DNA from: Melampsora larici-populina 98AG31 | Taxonomy: Eukaryota; Basidiomycota; Pucciniomycetes; Pucciniales; Melampsoraceae | Direction: 5' to 3' | Assembly: GCF_000204055.1 (NCBI RefSeq) | Contig: NW_006768803.1 | Location: 351,607 to 415,606, forward strand | Length of the DNA stretch: 64,000 nt | Part shown: piece by piece, positions 22,101-33,257 of the stretch | Layout: each line of letters opens with the position of its first letter | How positions within the stretch are numbered: position 1 is the first letter of the stretch | The notes under the pieces: generated by a model | Told to the model about the DNA's origin: nothing | The model's database searches: none | The model's input: the letters and a program-made list of their open reading frames with translations, nothing else | Made by a program: the position numbers and the translations under genes

Positions 22101-25100
22101 AGGAAGGATGCAAACTTTGTTACAAAGGGGTGGATATTTTAATTATATAGGAAAAACTTTATGAGAAATTATCATTATAACACATTTTTTAACTCTCAAT
22201 AGGCTGTTGATGATGAAGTGGTTCTCAATTAAGTGGCAAAATTAAGACAATTCAGACAATCCAATGATCAAATCATTGTCATATATCATTATCATTTTTT
22301 TGTTGGACAGGTATTGTCATTGCTGAACAAGTCATTGAATAACCACCAATAACCACCACCACAATTAAACTGCAATTGTGAGGATGATTTAACTTATTGA
22401 AAGAATGACTAAAAAACAAGAATCTAAAATGATGTTGCATATAATTTGAGAATTTAATATGATCATAACTTGAAAATCTAATGCCTAAAGAATTTAAGAT
22501 GAAGTTGCATATCATTTGAGAATCTGATGCATAGAGAAGTTAAGATGAAGTTGCATATAATTTTAGACTTGAAGATGATATTTCATATATTTCCTGAGAT
22601 TAAATTGAGACAAGTTGATTGTATCAACATTAACCATGTCCACCAATCTACATGATTTAGAGGTTGTAAGTGGTCAACAACACAAAGTACAAGTGGTATT
22701 GTTTATTTTACAATAAATAAAGGACATACCTTTAGATCGATTTTGCCAAGCGCTTTGCCATCTGAAACTCAACATGGAAGGCCTTTGTTCCTTCTTTGAC
22801 GGTCCGATCCCCATTAAAATCCCACCTTTTCAATGTTTTGATTGTAACCAGTTCAACCCACTCGCGATAACCATAGGCTGTCTTCATCTTTTGCTCAAAC
22901 CGATCACCAAAACACTCCACCCAGGCTTGAACACCTACACCTCGTGGAGATGATTTGGGTGCTTTTGAACACCATATCAAAAGCTCTGACAGCTTGAGTG
23001 TTGTACCTGGCCATTCAGTCTTGTTAGTTTTGCTTTTTTTACCTCTTTTAACGATTATAACTGATGATTCAGAATCGGAAGTCGGATCCATTTCGATTTT
23101 TCGTTTTTTAGGTCCATGGGAAGATGTAGAAGTGATTGGTGGATCGCTCGATTCAATAACATCGATTTTTCGTCTGTTGGTCGCATGGGAAGATGTAGAG
23201 GATGTAGATGCGATTGGTGGATCGATTAACTCAATATCCGAACCCCATCCATCCAATGGGACCTGTCTGGCAAATAGATCGCTTGTATCGAGACTGGAGC
23301 GAGGTGGAGATAAGTGGATTGAGATCGGAGGTGTTTCCCGGAGGTTGCAATCGACCAAGCTGACATTGACTCCTCGAATTAAGAGTTCGGTTGGTGTAGG
23401 TTTGTAGTTGAAACTCATGCTCGAATCAGTCATACACTGATGTGATCAGATCAGGAAGTGTTCCATTCTAAATCGACATGTACATACACTTTGAACGTGA
23501 ACTTACCCAATCTGAAGGTGATTGGCAGACCCATAGCTTCAATCCCCACCGTGGTCCAAGTGATTCCTCAGCAGCTTCGTGTAGAACCTCGGATTCATTC
23601 AGCGAAAACCTTGGCCATTTTGCGAAAAGGAGGTGAAACTAGATGGAACTAGACTCGCCTTGAGCCATACTCGAAGAGTAATCTCGGTTGATGGACCCAA
23701 ACGTTCTTGATCTTGATCCTGTTGAAGCTTCAACTGACTAGAATTGATCAGATCACCTTCCTCTTGACTCAGGTACTTGCCAATGCGTCTATTTGCTTGT
23801 GCGCACTGTAACACGGGGCGAACTCGTCGGGGTGGGAGGCTTGCAATAGCTCGGCCAGTTAAATCTTGAGATGCTACAATTGGAGTTGAGTTAGCTAGTG
23901 TTTGGTTTGGTGGTTGATGATACGAGCATGTTATAGCAAGCTTGCGACAGCACTAGAATGAACAGATGACATTGAATCACCATGTCAGGCCAGTCAACAT
24001 AACGGTGAGTAAGAAAAACCTTACTTACTGCGGCACATAGAGCATTCCTGCACTTCGGGCTGATCTTTCGACTTTTTTGATGTCCTTCAGCTGTACGACC
24101 ATCAAATCCGAGACATGTTCCTTGGACAATTGGGACTTGGGTGTCTGATAGTGTTGGAGTAGGTGGAGGTAAGAGGAGGTTGGAGAGGGTTGAGGGAAGG
24201 TTCCAGTGTGAATCTGATCTCCAGCTCAAGTTGTACTTCTTGATTTCGTTTTCAACGTGCTCCAAGAAAGGGCTGACAATATATGCACCTCGAGCTCCAG
24301 ACGAACACTGGATATGTAAAATAAGTCAGCGCTGTGTTGAATTGAAGGAAGGAAAGATGAAAAAAAGATACTCACTCTGATGCCAATGAGTTGATCATAT
24401 CCAGTTTTTTTAAAGTACTTGCATTCACGCTTGCATCCCACATCAGGACAAACAAAACCACACATGACCCCCGGTTTTGGAGGGGGGAGAGGCTTCTGAA
24501 GTATTTGAAACCCTGATAAAGACCACATTTTCGAAATTGATTTTGTTTTGAGAGGAATTTGTGTGCAAATTGGTCCTCTTGATTGAGATTGTTGGTGTTG
24601 AGAATGAAGCAAAAAAGGTGATGAAACAAAAACATCGTGTGTAGCTGTGAAAGATAGGTGGCGCTCAGCAAAGACTTGTGGCACTGGGTGGCCCAGTATG
24701 ACACTGTATTTTTGAACATAAATACAGTATCAAACTGTACTTTTTGCTGGAGTCTCCCGTGAAGTCTCCCGTGGAGTCTCCCTCTCCCGCCAGGTTGGAT
24801 CCTCCACCGTTCCCATTTCGGTGATCAGGAGAGAAAACGAAAAGGAATTTTCTTTTTTAGAAACAGAAGAAGAAATTTTTCTTTTGAATTATTAGTTTAT
24901 CGATGACTTACGATAAGGCTGATTTACTGGCTGTCCTGGATTTTGAATGACCGAATGATGATTGTTGTTATTGTGATACTCAGGTGGTACGATTTCTGGT
25001 GGAGGTCCTTGGGATCTCTCGTATTCTCTCGCGGTATCGTCAGATCCGGGTGAGTCAATCTCGATGTTTGATAACGGGTCAGCAGCCGGTGTAGTGGTTG

Positions 25101-25264
25101 TGGATTCAATCACAATCGGTTAGTGGCTCGTATTTCCGTAAGCGTCCTCGAACTCTAGAACTGATCCGTCTAGGTTCGATTCGGGTAGAGCTGGCGTAGA
25201 TTGGTGTGTACGGTTCGCTTCCGTGCCTTGTTGTTGAGGGGTTCCTTGGTTCGCAAGGTCTAAT
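18270..25264 (-). CDS. spliced 5' exons of the retroelement gag (alternative frame)
   Basis: Four exons with consistent phases: 25264-24912, 19405-19298, 19107-18974 and 18883-18270. The last then splices at GTAAGT (18269) to 18213, entering the gag frame. The product is Pro/Gln/Asn-rich (N-Q-P-Y, P-P-H-D-Q-R, Q-Q-A-G-Y-N-Y-Q-P-N-Y-P-P), with a helical segment (E-E-A-R-L-R-Q-A-I-V-D-L) and a D-D-D-I-E-E-M stretch ending in K-G-K-G-K-E-R-E. Exon 1 contains one in-frame TAA near 25130. The first intron now holds the nested KDZ transposon and is 5.5 kb long. Its acceptor lies only 20 bp from the transposon end. No start codon was identified, and I do not recognise the protein. It could be a genuine spliced gag or a captured host gene. 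Confidence 0.55.
19830..22142 (+). pseudogene. KDZ transposase-like gene with CxC5/CxC6-like Cys clusters, decayed
   Basis: Exons include 19830-20300, 20377-20505 or so, 20700-20985, 21060-21650 and 21719-22142. The first two carry a Cys cluster ending in C-Y-H-C-D-P-H-K-R-K and Y-C-T-G-C-L-T-Y-F-R-P. The later exons carry D-Q-L-I-V-S-P-C-G-I-I-x-A-R-T-T-M-F and L-P-D-V-I-F-Y-D-N-A-C-Q-L. The last is the RNase-H-like segment I associate with KDZ (Kyakuja-Dileera-Zisupton) transposases of basidiomycetes. A tag after W-K-D-L at about 20505 and a 58-bp tandem duplication break the middle, and the 3' end stops early after K-G-W-I-F. The copy is therefore probably non-functional. Confidence 0.75.
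20468..20585 (+). repeat. 58-60 bp direct tandem duplication
   Basis: The segment starting TTCAAGTACATAAACACTAC occurs at 20468 and again at 20528 with no differences over about 55 bases. It lies within the KDZ gene, just at the point where the reading frame ends, so it contributes to its disruption. Confidence 0.93.
22430..22565. repeat. degenerate tandem repeat (GATGAAGTTGCATAT units)
   Basis: Three copies of GATG-(A)-GTTGCATAT followed by AATTTGAGAATCT-type sequence at about 22432, 22498 and 22543. They lie between the two convergent genes of the KDZ element. The stretch 22143-22730 holds no gene that I can support. Confidence 0.65.
22732..24684 (-). CDS. passenger gene of the KDZ element, Cys-containing protein of unknown function
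   Basis: At least five exons. The first contains a Cys-rich segment (M-C-G-F-V-C-P-D-V-G-C-K-R-E-C), with a GTGAGT donor near 24375. The second begins C-S-S-G-A-R-G-A-Y-I and ends C-R-N-A-L-C-A-A. The third has R-V-R-P-V-L-Q-C-A-Q-A-N-R-R-I-G. The fourth is short and ends C-Q-S-P-S-D-W. The last (about 23430-22732) is acidic and Ser-rich, with K-K-R-K-I-E and R-G-K-K-S-K basic clusters. It ends in a conserved-looking stretch (L-S-E-L-L-I-W-C-S-K, W-V-E-C-F-G-D-R-F). The Cys spacing suggests zinc binding and the basic clusters suggest a nuclear protein. I looked for the His-x-Asp iron motif of TET/JBP passengers and did not find it. The start could be 24684 or an internal Met. Confidence 0.6.
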
Positions 25265-26653
25265 GAGTTAAACAAATGGGGGAAAGACACTGTAACGATA
25301 CAAGTGAAAAAGATGAGATTTATAATAGTCAGAGGAAGAGGAAGTAAGGTGGAGAGAAAAAAAAAATGGAAGTTAGTTTTACTTCTTTCAACTCAAGACT
25401 AGTTAGTTTGGGGTTATAACAAGATAAACAAAGCTAATGTTGATTCTATTAAAATGAAGCGAGAAGAAGAAAAATTAAAGGAAAAAAAATATGAATCGAT
25501 TTGAATTTACTTTTGATTTTATAGATAACTGTTATGAAGTTATAAAGGCTGTTGAATTTGATTGAATAAGTAGGATGTAGATAGCAAGTTGATTTGTGCT
25601 CTTTCACTTTGCTTGAGGATCGATTTGAATCGGGATTCGTAGTCTTCTTATATGAGTGAAATCTTTGATCCGATTCAATTCCTATGTCGATTTGTTCGAT
25701 AATCACTGTTACGGATGACGTACGTTAGGTTTCTCTTGTTTTTTTTTATTTGGTATTAATCTCTTGCTGACTCACTTTTATTATTGCTTCGTCGCTGTTT
25801 GGGAAAGGTTGTTGTTAGGATACGTTTGCGGATGTAAAATGGATGGAATCGATCCTGATCTGGTGGCGAGTGATTAGAGTAATGGTCAGTGTTCTTTCTT
25901 CGAAGTAATTGTTTTCGATATGGTGGCTTGAGAGAAGTCAGGTTTCCAAAAAAAATACTAACTGATTTTTATTTTAATTACTGAATCGAAGGACTGGTGA
26001 GCTCCGATCCCGGAAATTCCAAAAACTTCTCAGTTTTGATTGATTCCCCTTGGTGAGTCTTCTTGCTGATTGGTTTTTCTGAACGTTCGTCCAACTCGAT
26101 ATCCTGAAATCAATATTCCTTTTCTTTGTCGTCGATATGATGCGTTGAAAGGAGTAGTTCCTTTTATTTTAGGATCTACGTAAGTCCTTTATCTGGGATT
26201 TTCGAAATTTGAGCTCTTGTATATGTAACTACCCGACTCGTCGGTTCTGTAGTAGAACCTGCTCGATTGTTCAGTGTAATGTGTAAAGAAAAGGAGAGAT
26301 TTGCTACTTTTGAGATTATAGAACACTGTACTTGTGAGTGTGTTTATTAAAAAAAATGGTGAAAATTGATATGAATTTTTTTTTGGAACAATCAATAACT
26401 TGGAAGAATATTTGTAATTATTATAATCCAGTTTTATGATTGATTTTAATGGGTGTTATGTTTGATATGAACTGAAATGAGTAAAAAGTTGGTAGTGACT
26501 TATCTTACTAGTCACTTTGTTATTATGTATTTTGTTTTGTGATATCTACTATTTCTTATTTTGTCTAGTTTATTATGAAATCTCACACTTTTGGTTAACA
26601 AAAGGTTATTTAAGGTTGAGGTTTTTGGGTTTCAACACGATGAGGCCCCCAAT
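25265..26653 (-). other. retroelement leader and candidate primer binding site
   Basis: The 1.4 kb between the right LTR and the first recognisable gag exon. Two bases inside the LTR, the minus strand reads TGGGGGCCTCATCGTG. This is the expected position and TGG start of a tRNA primer site, although I cannot name the tRNA. The rest is AT-rich and without a convincing coding frame. It may include the transcribed leader and an acceptor site at CATTAG just before 25264. Confidence 0.45.
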
Positions 26654-27650
26654 TGTGAGGGTTGGGTACTCAGTTGAGGACTCAAGGCTCACTAGATGGC
26701 TAAGGAAGGTTTGCAATTTTAATAATTATCTTTTAGATTTCAATTATAAAGTAATTACAATTGGAAATCTAAGAAAGAAAAGAAAGGGGGGAGAGAAGAC
26801 TGGTCTGTTTGGATAAATCCAGACAGACTACAGTTAAATGACTCCTGAAAAGGAGATTTTAAATATAATTATAATTAATTATAACTGAAAACTGGATCCA
26901 AGGTTTTCCTTCAAACCTCTATTGACAGTATGAAGAGTGAGGTCTAGATCACTACACTGGTTGTTCTTATGGTCACCAACCTTGGGTTGTTCTTATGGTC
27001 ACCAACCTAAGTACTTATATATAGGCCACTACCCTGTGAGTTGTTGAAGGTCACTAACCTAGTAAATAATCTACTTGGGGAAAGTAGAGGATCCAGAAAA
27101 TAGTTGAAGGGTGTATTACTTACTTTTAGTCAGGAACTGTTTAAAGTAGAGAAGTAAATCACTAGTCTTAATTTATAAGACCCTTGATTATGAACTTCTA
27201 TATTACTTTAAAGATGTTCTTTAAAAGTGATGTGTAATAAAAGCTTGGGGATCCCTCTCTGAAGGCTGAGAGAGGAGGAGTTTATATACTCTCCTCTCCA
27301 GACCTAACTGTAGTGATATTTGTTTATATCACTGCAGTGGTTTAGGGTTTAATTATTACTGTTATTTATGATTATTATTAATACTACATAATTACATATA
27401 CCTGTTATGTAATTTATGTAGTATAAGCATTTTTAACTCTTGACACTGAGTTATGAGGTGTTATGAGTGTTTTGTTACATATTACATATGATTTTAAATG
27501 TATATGTATATGTAATTAGGTTGTATATATGGTTTATTACAAGTTACATATGTTTTGCAGGGTTTATGTACATGTAATTAGTTGTCTAAAGGTGGTTATC
27601 TATGTTACAAGTTAGTCTTTGGGTACATACATATGTATCCAGGGCTGACA
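26654..27650 (-). repeat. right (5') LTR, full length (997 bp)
   Basis: Starts TGTGAGGGTTGGG and ends GGGCTGACA, giving the TG...CA boundary. Its outer end abuts CCTCA. It contains a partial internal duplication of GTTCTTATGGTCACCAACCT at 26963-27007, absent from the truncated left LTR. Confidence 0.93.
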
Positions 27651-27655
27651 CCTCA
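27651..27655. repeat. target-site duplication CCTCA (right)
   Basis: Second copy of the pentamer at 11675-11679. It directly follows the terminal CA of the LTR, and the interrupted gene B exon continues from here. Confidence 0.95.
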
Positions 27656-30600
27656 AGACTTACTCACTAATCAAGTTCCAGTGGTGTGTCTTCCAACACC
27701 AGACTTTGTATTACCTGGCATTGTCCCATGTTTTCTCAAACCTGAAGATGCTGCACAATGGGCTGCTTCAGGAGCAGAGCTGTATCATCCTGATTCAGTA
27801 CTCACCTCAGCAAAATCTCCGCATACATTATTTGGGTCTGGTACACCAGACTTGGTCCCTCAAGATGGGCAGAGAGCTTACACTCGAGGTAACCTCAACC
27901 AATTTGAGAAAACACATTCAAACACTCAGGCTCAAAAAACAACACATAGAGAAAAAGATGTGTTTACTGGGCCTCCTCTTAGTACAGGGTAACTGAAGCT
28001 TCCTTTGGGTCAGAAGATGCTGAGTCCCTCACTGACAATGTTTATTCTCAAAGACCGGGAAAACAAAGAATGAACACCCCTCTGTTACCAAACCATGAGC
28101 CATTCAATTGCTTCACAAATTCAATGCAACATTCCACTCATATTGCACATCAACAGCAAAAGCCCACAGAAAGTGCCTCCAGAGTCTCAAAACTGTATGT
28201 CATTTCTCTTTTGTTGCTCAACAGTTCAAGTACTAAAATACAGAACACAAAGTGAGGTGGACAAAGATATTTTACTCAAGTTGAAGATCCAACTTCCACA
28301 GGATACAAAGATGTTGCAGAAGGGGGAAGTGATGCAACAATGTGAGGAGCCACTTGCACAAATACTCCACATGGCACCAAAGGCAAGGTTTGTTGAATGA
28401 TTGTCTCTATGTGGTGGCAAACATAAGCATTCAGAGTGGTTTTTGATGCTTCATGTATGATCCAGAGAAAATGATGAATTTATTGAAAATCTAAGAGCTA
28501 GTAGCCAGATTAGGAAAGTCATCAAGAATAAACAACTGGGTCCTCAAGATTCTATAAAGTATATCCTATCCTCTCATGAGATGCATCCTTTTAAACAAAG
28601 ATGTCAGCTAATCAACACTTGTTGTCCAAAAATTCAACTTGCCTGTTTTTCTTGCAGATCCAATCAGAAACAAGTGCCGCATTCACACAACACTGAAGAA
28701 ATGGGTATTGACAAGGCAGAGGATGAAAATGGAATAGTCATTGAAAAAAAAGATGAAAGCAAAACCAACAAAGCATGGTCTGTGCCTGCAGAGGTTTCAT
28801 TAAGGTAACACATCTTTCCTGTTTTGTCTCAAAATATTTTGCATTTCTTCTGAGATTGTGGGCAATTACTTTCAAAAGACTTTCAGTAACACATTCCAAA
28901 ATGCCAAAGGACTCCAAATCTACCACATATGAAAAAAACAATCAAGATTCAGCTGAAAGGAAATCTGCAAAGTCCCAATCAAAGTTTCCTGCCTCCCAAA
29001 ATATTGCCAGCGGTCAGGAACAAGAAATACAACCAAAGCATGAGGATAGAGACATCATGTCAGAAGTTCCTTGTAAGCCTCAAATTGATAAAGACAACTG
29101 CATAGATAAAACATACCCAGATATTGCAGAAACTGAAGACAGGAAGTGCAAAACTGTGGATACATCCTCAATTTCACAGCAATCAACACTGAAATCCAAA
29201 GGTGTGATGCATTCAGAGAATCCCATTCCAGAAAACTCTGACCATGAGGGGTGGATTAAATGCCATGGAAGAAGACTGTGTGGGAAAAAACCATGGTACA
29301 ATATGAAAAACAAGGGGTCATGGTTGACTACTCAATATAAGGGAACAAATGTAATGAAAGCACTGGAAGGCAGCCAACCTGGTTCCAATAGGCCTGTTGA
29401 TGCACTATTACCTCATCACAATCATCCAGACGACTACAGAATTCCAATTAATATCAGGGAAAACACTTTGGCAGATAAACTGTCAGAAGAATCCAAATCT
29501 GGAAACACAATGGATAAAGATCTGACAACATCTGATCCAATTGTAGATCTCAACAACAGCAAACCAGATCAAAACTTGAATTTGATTACTACACTCAATT
29601 CAAGACCCATATCCCAAAAGAATCACCAGCTAGAAAGCAGACCTGAAGAAGACAAGAGTCTAGATATGGTTGGCAGTGAACCTCAAAGTCCAGGGTTCAA
29701 GGAATCAAGTCAAACCAGAGAAGAGACAGACTTCACAAATATTAGTGATGATGATATCCTAACACCAGTTACACCTAATGTCAATATTGTATCTCCAAAC
29801 AGAAAGACAGAGAATGACCAGAACTTTGTGGAGAGTGGTACTGTGGAAGAATATGGTAGTGTGTACTCTTTGCATAAAGGTGGGGGCTCTTCTGTGAATA
29901 AAGAAAATGCAAAAAACAAGGAGAGTAGAAAGAAACAGAAGAAAGATAGAAACCTAAACAAGTCAAAGGTATCAAAGGTATCTGAAAAACCACTACCACA
30001 ATCAATTTCACAAATAATGAAGACACATGTTGGAAAAGCAATTTTAGAAACTCTTCAGTTTCCAAAAAAGAAGAGGCTTTTGCCAATCAATCTGGACAAA
30101 CAGAGCACATTGATACTTGCAGATGATTGTCTTCATTACAAAATGACAGGTGAACATGTTCAAGAGAAGAGACTGGCTTGGGTAAAGACTTTTCATGAAT
30201 TCACACTCCAATTTGGAGATGAATGTGAAGCTCAAAGGAGAGTTTCTGCATTGCTAGCACAGTTCTCACAAAACACAAACCAAATTTATTTTAAAGAGAT
30301 GAAAGACTTCTTATCTAAGACTCTTCTAAAAGTATTGGAGATATTGAAGGTTGAAGAAGAATTCCCGCTCTTCCAGGACTTTGATTCTGCAAAATATTCA
30401 AATTTCCAGAAACTGAAATCTGAGCTAAGTGAAGTAGATAGTTTGAAACTTTTATATGTATGTAGTAAAGAAGAGCTGAATACTTGTATTCACCAAATGA
30501 GTATCATGTCACGCATTGATCATAGTTCAATCCTCTTCAAGTCACATGAGATGAAAGATTTTCTCAAGCAAGGAGGATCTTTACAAAGTGTTCTAGAGAT

Positions 30601-31165
30601 CCAGCACAATTTGGGATTTGGAATGGAAGAAAAGATATGGAAGAAAATGGAAGAATACAAGACCAAAGAAAGAGCTCTAAACATCATATATGCAATGCTA
30701 GGGACGTCTATATCACAGGACGTTCCAGAACTTCTCTGGTCTGTATCACAACAGTGGTTTGGGACATACACAAGGGATTTTTTTTTCAAACAACCACAGT
30801 TATCACATATTTTTGAGGAAAGGTTTGGAATTCTTGTTGAGTATTCTGAGAAGCTACCACCAACAAAGTTGAGCAATTGGATGACACAGAAGGAAGCTTC
30901 AGAGGTGGGTACAATATCTCAAAGTCAGCTCCAATGGGGCAAAGTGATGGTGGGAGTGCACTGTGGAATTCCACTGATTTACCTATGGCATGGGTTGGTG
31001 TTGATATATGATAAGGTGGAGCTCAAATATAGACCAGGTATCAAAGACAAAAAACCATTATATTGGCCATTGAACCTACCAGCTAATATGGATTACCAAT
31101 TTGCACGATTCAAGAAGTTTTTTGAATTTTTTGGAAAACGACTCTTACTTACTAATAAATTCTGA
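27656..31165 (+). pseudogene. gene B, remainder of exon 1 and exons 2-5 (3' part of split gene)
   Basis: Continues exon 1 of gene B to 27888, then exons 28014-28194, 28244-28387, 28466-28804 and 28879-31165. These mirror gene A, with the same phases at every junction. Exon 1 still matches gene A closely (V-P-C-F-L-K-P-E-D-A-A-Q-W), while the last exon is clearly more diverged. The Lys-rich tract (K-E-S-R-K-K-Q-K-K) and the conserved C-terminal domain are present without stops. Gene B reads through the position where A has TAA. Every exon is open, so the only visible lesion is the retrotransposon. Without its promoter and signal peptide this part is not expected to make a secreted protein unless the 16-kb insert is spliced out. 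Confidence 0.85.
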
Positions 31166-33257
31166 AATTACCTCCAGGAATCAAATTGAGAACTCCATAC
31201 ATCTTTTTTAAAAAATAAATCTTTGCAATGTGCTATGCTTGAGATGGAATCCAAGATATTCTCTTATATGTATGCCCTTTGATCTTGTGAACATCAAACA
31301 CCATGTAAATGAAACAAATGATTTGCAAAATCAGGAAATGCTTTCTTATGGAATTTTCTTCAGTGTTCACTCCAGACCAACTCCTTTTATATACAACTCA
31401 AAGTGGAAATCCTCGTGGATTATACCCCTTGTTGAATTACACTTTGCTCTTACAAGAGTAACAGGCTGTGCACTGGATAAAAGGCACTTTCAAAGATTGC
31501 TGTGCTTCATAAACAGAAAGTCAGAGCAGAGGATTAGATTTTTTCTAAATAAGTGGAAGAATGTTATCAGAAGTCCTGACAAGATAAATTCCTATATATT
31601 AAGTGGGAACGTTTTGCCACACCAACGAACAGTAATGTTGAGTTTGTATAAGTACTTTTGGCAATCTTCTGTTGCCATTTTGAGCAGTGAACAGTATTGA
31701 CAACTTGTGATGTGGTTGGAAATATTGAAAGATTTGAGTGCTGCCATTGGGCCCATTTCATGTATGTTCTACAATATTTATCTGAATTTGTACTCCTATT
31801 CTTTATTCTTCATGATTTCCATCTTATCCTTGTAGTTATTATCTGAAGCTGATCCTGGAGTTACTACAGCACTTGATTTGGAACAGTTTTGCTCATCCAG
31901 TTCATGTTTTTCTTTGAATTCAAGTGTGATGATACTCTGATGTCTTTGTTCAGATGAACATACCAAATGACATTGTTATTTGTCTGCTGAGCATGAAATT
32001 TCTCTATATTTCACACCCATATCCTTTGGATAAGATAGAAAATAAAAAAACAGATTGAACTCCCCAGGATCCTCAGATTAATTAAATAAATATGGTATCA
32101 GTGCTTCAACTGTACTTCCTTCTCCTTACCCAACAACGGGATTCATTACACCCTATTTCTTTGCAGTGTATTCTTATCAAGAAGTTCAAATACTTTTAAG
32201 GAAGAAAGAAGGAGTGTGTAATATTTGTGAAAAGCAAATCCTAACCAGAGATAGTGATAAAGTAGCATAAATGATAACTTGATTCATTGTATGTAGCGTG
32301 GATGACAAAGTAATTCAGTGTTACATAGAACAGTGGAAAAGCCACTAATTTGACCACCAAGATAATTCTACAGCTTAGCAGTTCATGACCACATCATGCT
32401 CCCCCTCATGATAGGCTTGCATGCTCACTTTTGATTGAGCCAGAACTACTTCAACAGTTGGAGCTAACCCTGTGAATATTGCATATTGCTTCACTCAAAC
32501 ATCTTCCAACTTGGATGTATATTTTTGCATCAAAACTCCCAAAATTTGTGCTCAATCATCACTTATGTAGTGCCAGTGGTAAAAAAGTCTCTTACACTTC
32601 AGGGTCCCTGGATAGATGCCAATAAACCAAATCACAATTTCAAACCCATGAGATATTGATTTGCAATTATAGAAAAAAGAACCCACATCTACATGGTGTT
32701 TGATTGTCAATAAGTGCATCAACTCCCTTTGAGGCAAAAAGACACATTCTGTGTGCTTGTCCATGAGTTAACACTACCCTGAAATAGTGATATTTTTACA
32801 ATAAAGATGAACCCACTTGAGACAATGATCAATTGTATTGATGAAATCTCAAATGCACTTTTGTGTTTATTGATAAGATCTTATCAACAAGGAATGAATT
32901 GATTGCCCATGGATATTTCATTCACACATGTTGCACTATCAAACTATCAATCAGAAAAACTAGCAATACATCACATGGGAGGGGTTGAAAGTCTCACATG
33001 CTTTATGACAAATGGATCATCATATTCTAGCTTTGGTGTTACATGTCATGATGCAGTGCTTGAGGCAATCAATCCTGTTAAACACCAAAATTTTGAGTTA
33101 CATGGGCAAGGTGTTCAAAACAAATCCCCCAAGAATGTATCTGGATACCATAGATATAATATGAGGGCCTCTAATGCAGCGGTCTTATCCTTGTTGTTAA
33201 TTCTGTCCAGGTTTCCATCAACTTTATGATAATTTAAACATTCCCTCTCCAAATTTC
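31166..33257. other. intergenic spacer between genes B and C
   Basis: The first 100 bp match the 3' flank of gene A. The remainder is AT-rich. Several short frames occur but none has splice support, homology inside the window or a believable composition. The gene C promoter must lie at the right end. Confidence 0.55.

Larger units (their letters stand above)
19425..24806. mobile_element. nested KDZ-type DNA transposon with terminal inverted repeats
   Basis: The left end reads GGAGCATCCAACCTGGCG, then GACTCC and GGAGACTTCA. The right end is its complement, with the core CGCCAGGTTGGATCCTCC (24788-24805), preceded by GAAGTCTCCC and GGAGTCTCCC. Between the ends lie a rightward KDZ-family transposase and a leftward passenger gene, converging at about 22140-22730. 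Both flanks carry a similar word (TTCTATTTCGGT on the left, TTCCCATTTCGGT on the right). This may be a degraded target duplication, but it is not perfect. The element sits in an intron of the Gypsy gag region. Confidence 0.75.
11680..27650 (-). mobile_element. Ty3/Gypsy LTR retrotransposon inserted in gene B
   Basis: The element runs from TGTGAGGG at 11680 to GGGCTGACA at 27650, flanked by CCTCA duplications. Reading on the minus strand, the order is full LTR (27650-26654), leader, gag, protease, reverse transcriptase, RNase H, integrase and truncated LTR. RT before integrase identifies the Gypsy type. About 5.4 kb of it is a nested KDZ transposon and 629 bp are N. Over the first 228 bp of the two LTRs I count a single mismatch, so insertion looks recent. 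It is not autonomous as assembled: there is a frameshift in RT, an integrase gap, and loss of the end of pol and most of the 3' LTR. Confidence 0.93.

Noticed and set aside
22732..24684. TET/JBP dioxygenase as the KDZ passenger
   Set aside because: Considered because such genes travel with KDZ elements, but no His-x-Asp...His iron-binding pattern was found in any exon.
31230..31700. 156-codon frame downstream of gene B
   Set aside because: Its first part lies in 3' flank that aligns with non-coding sequence after gene A, where the frame is not kept. No motif or splice support.
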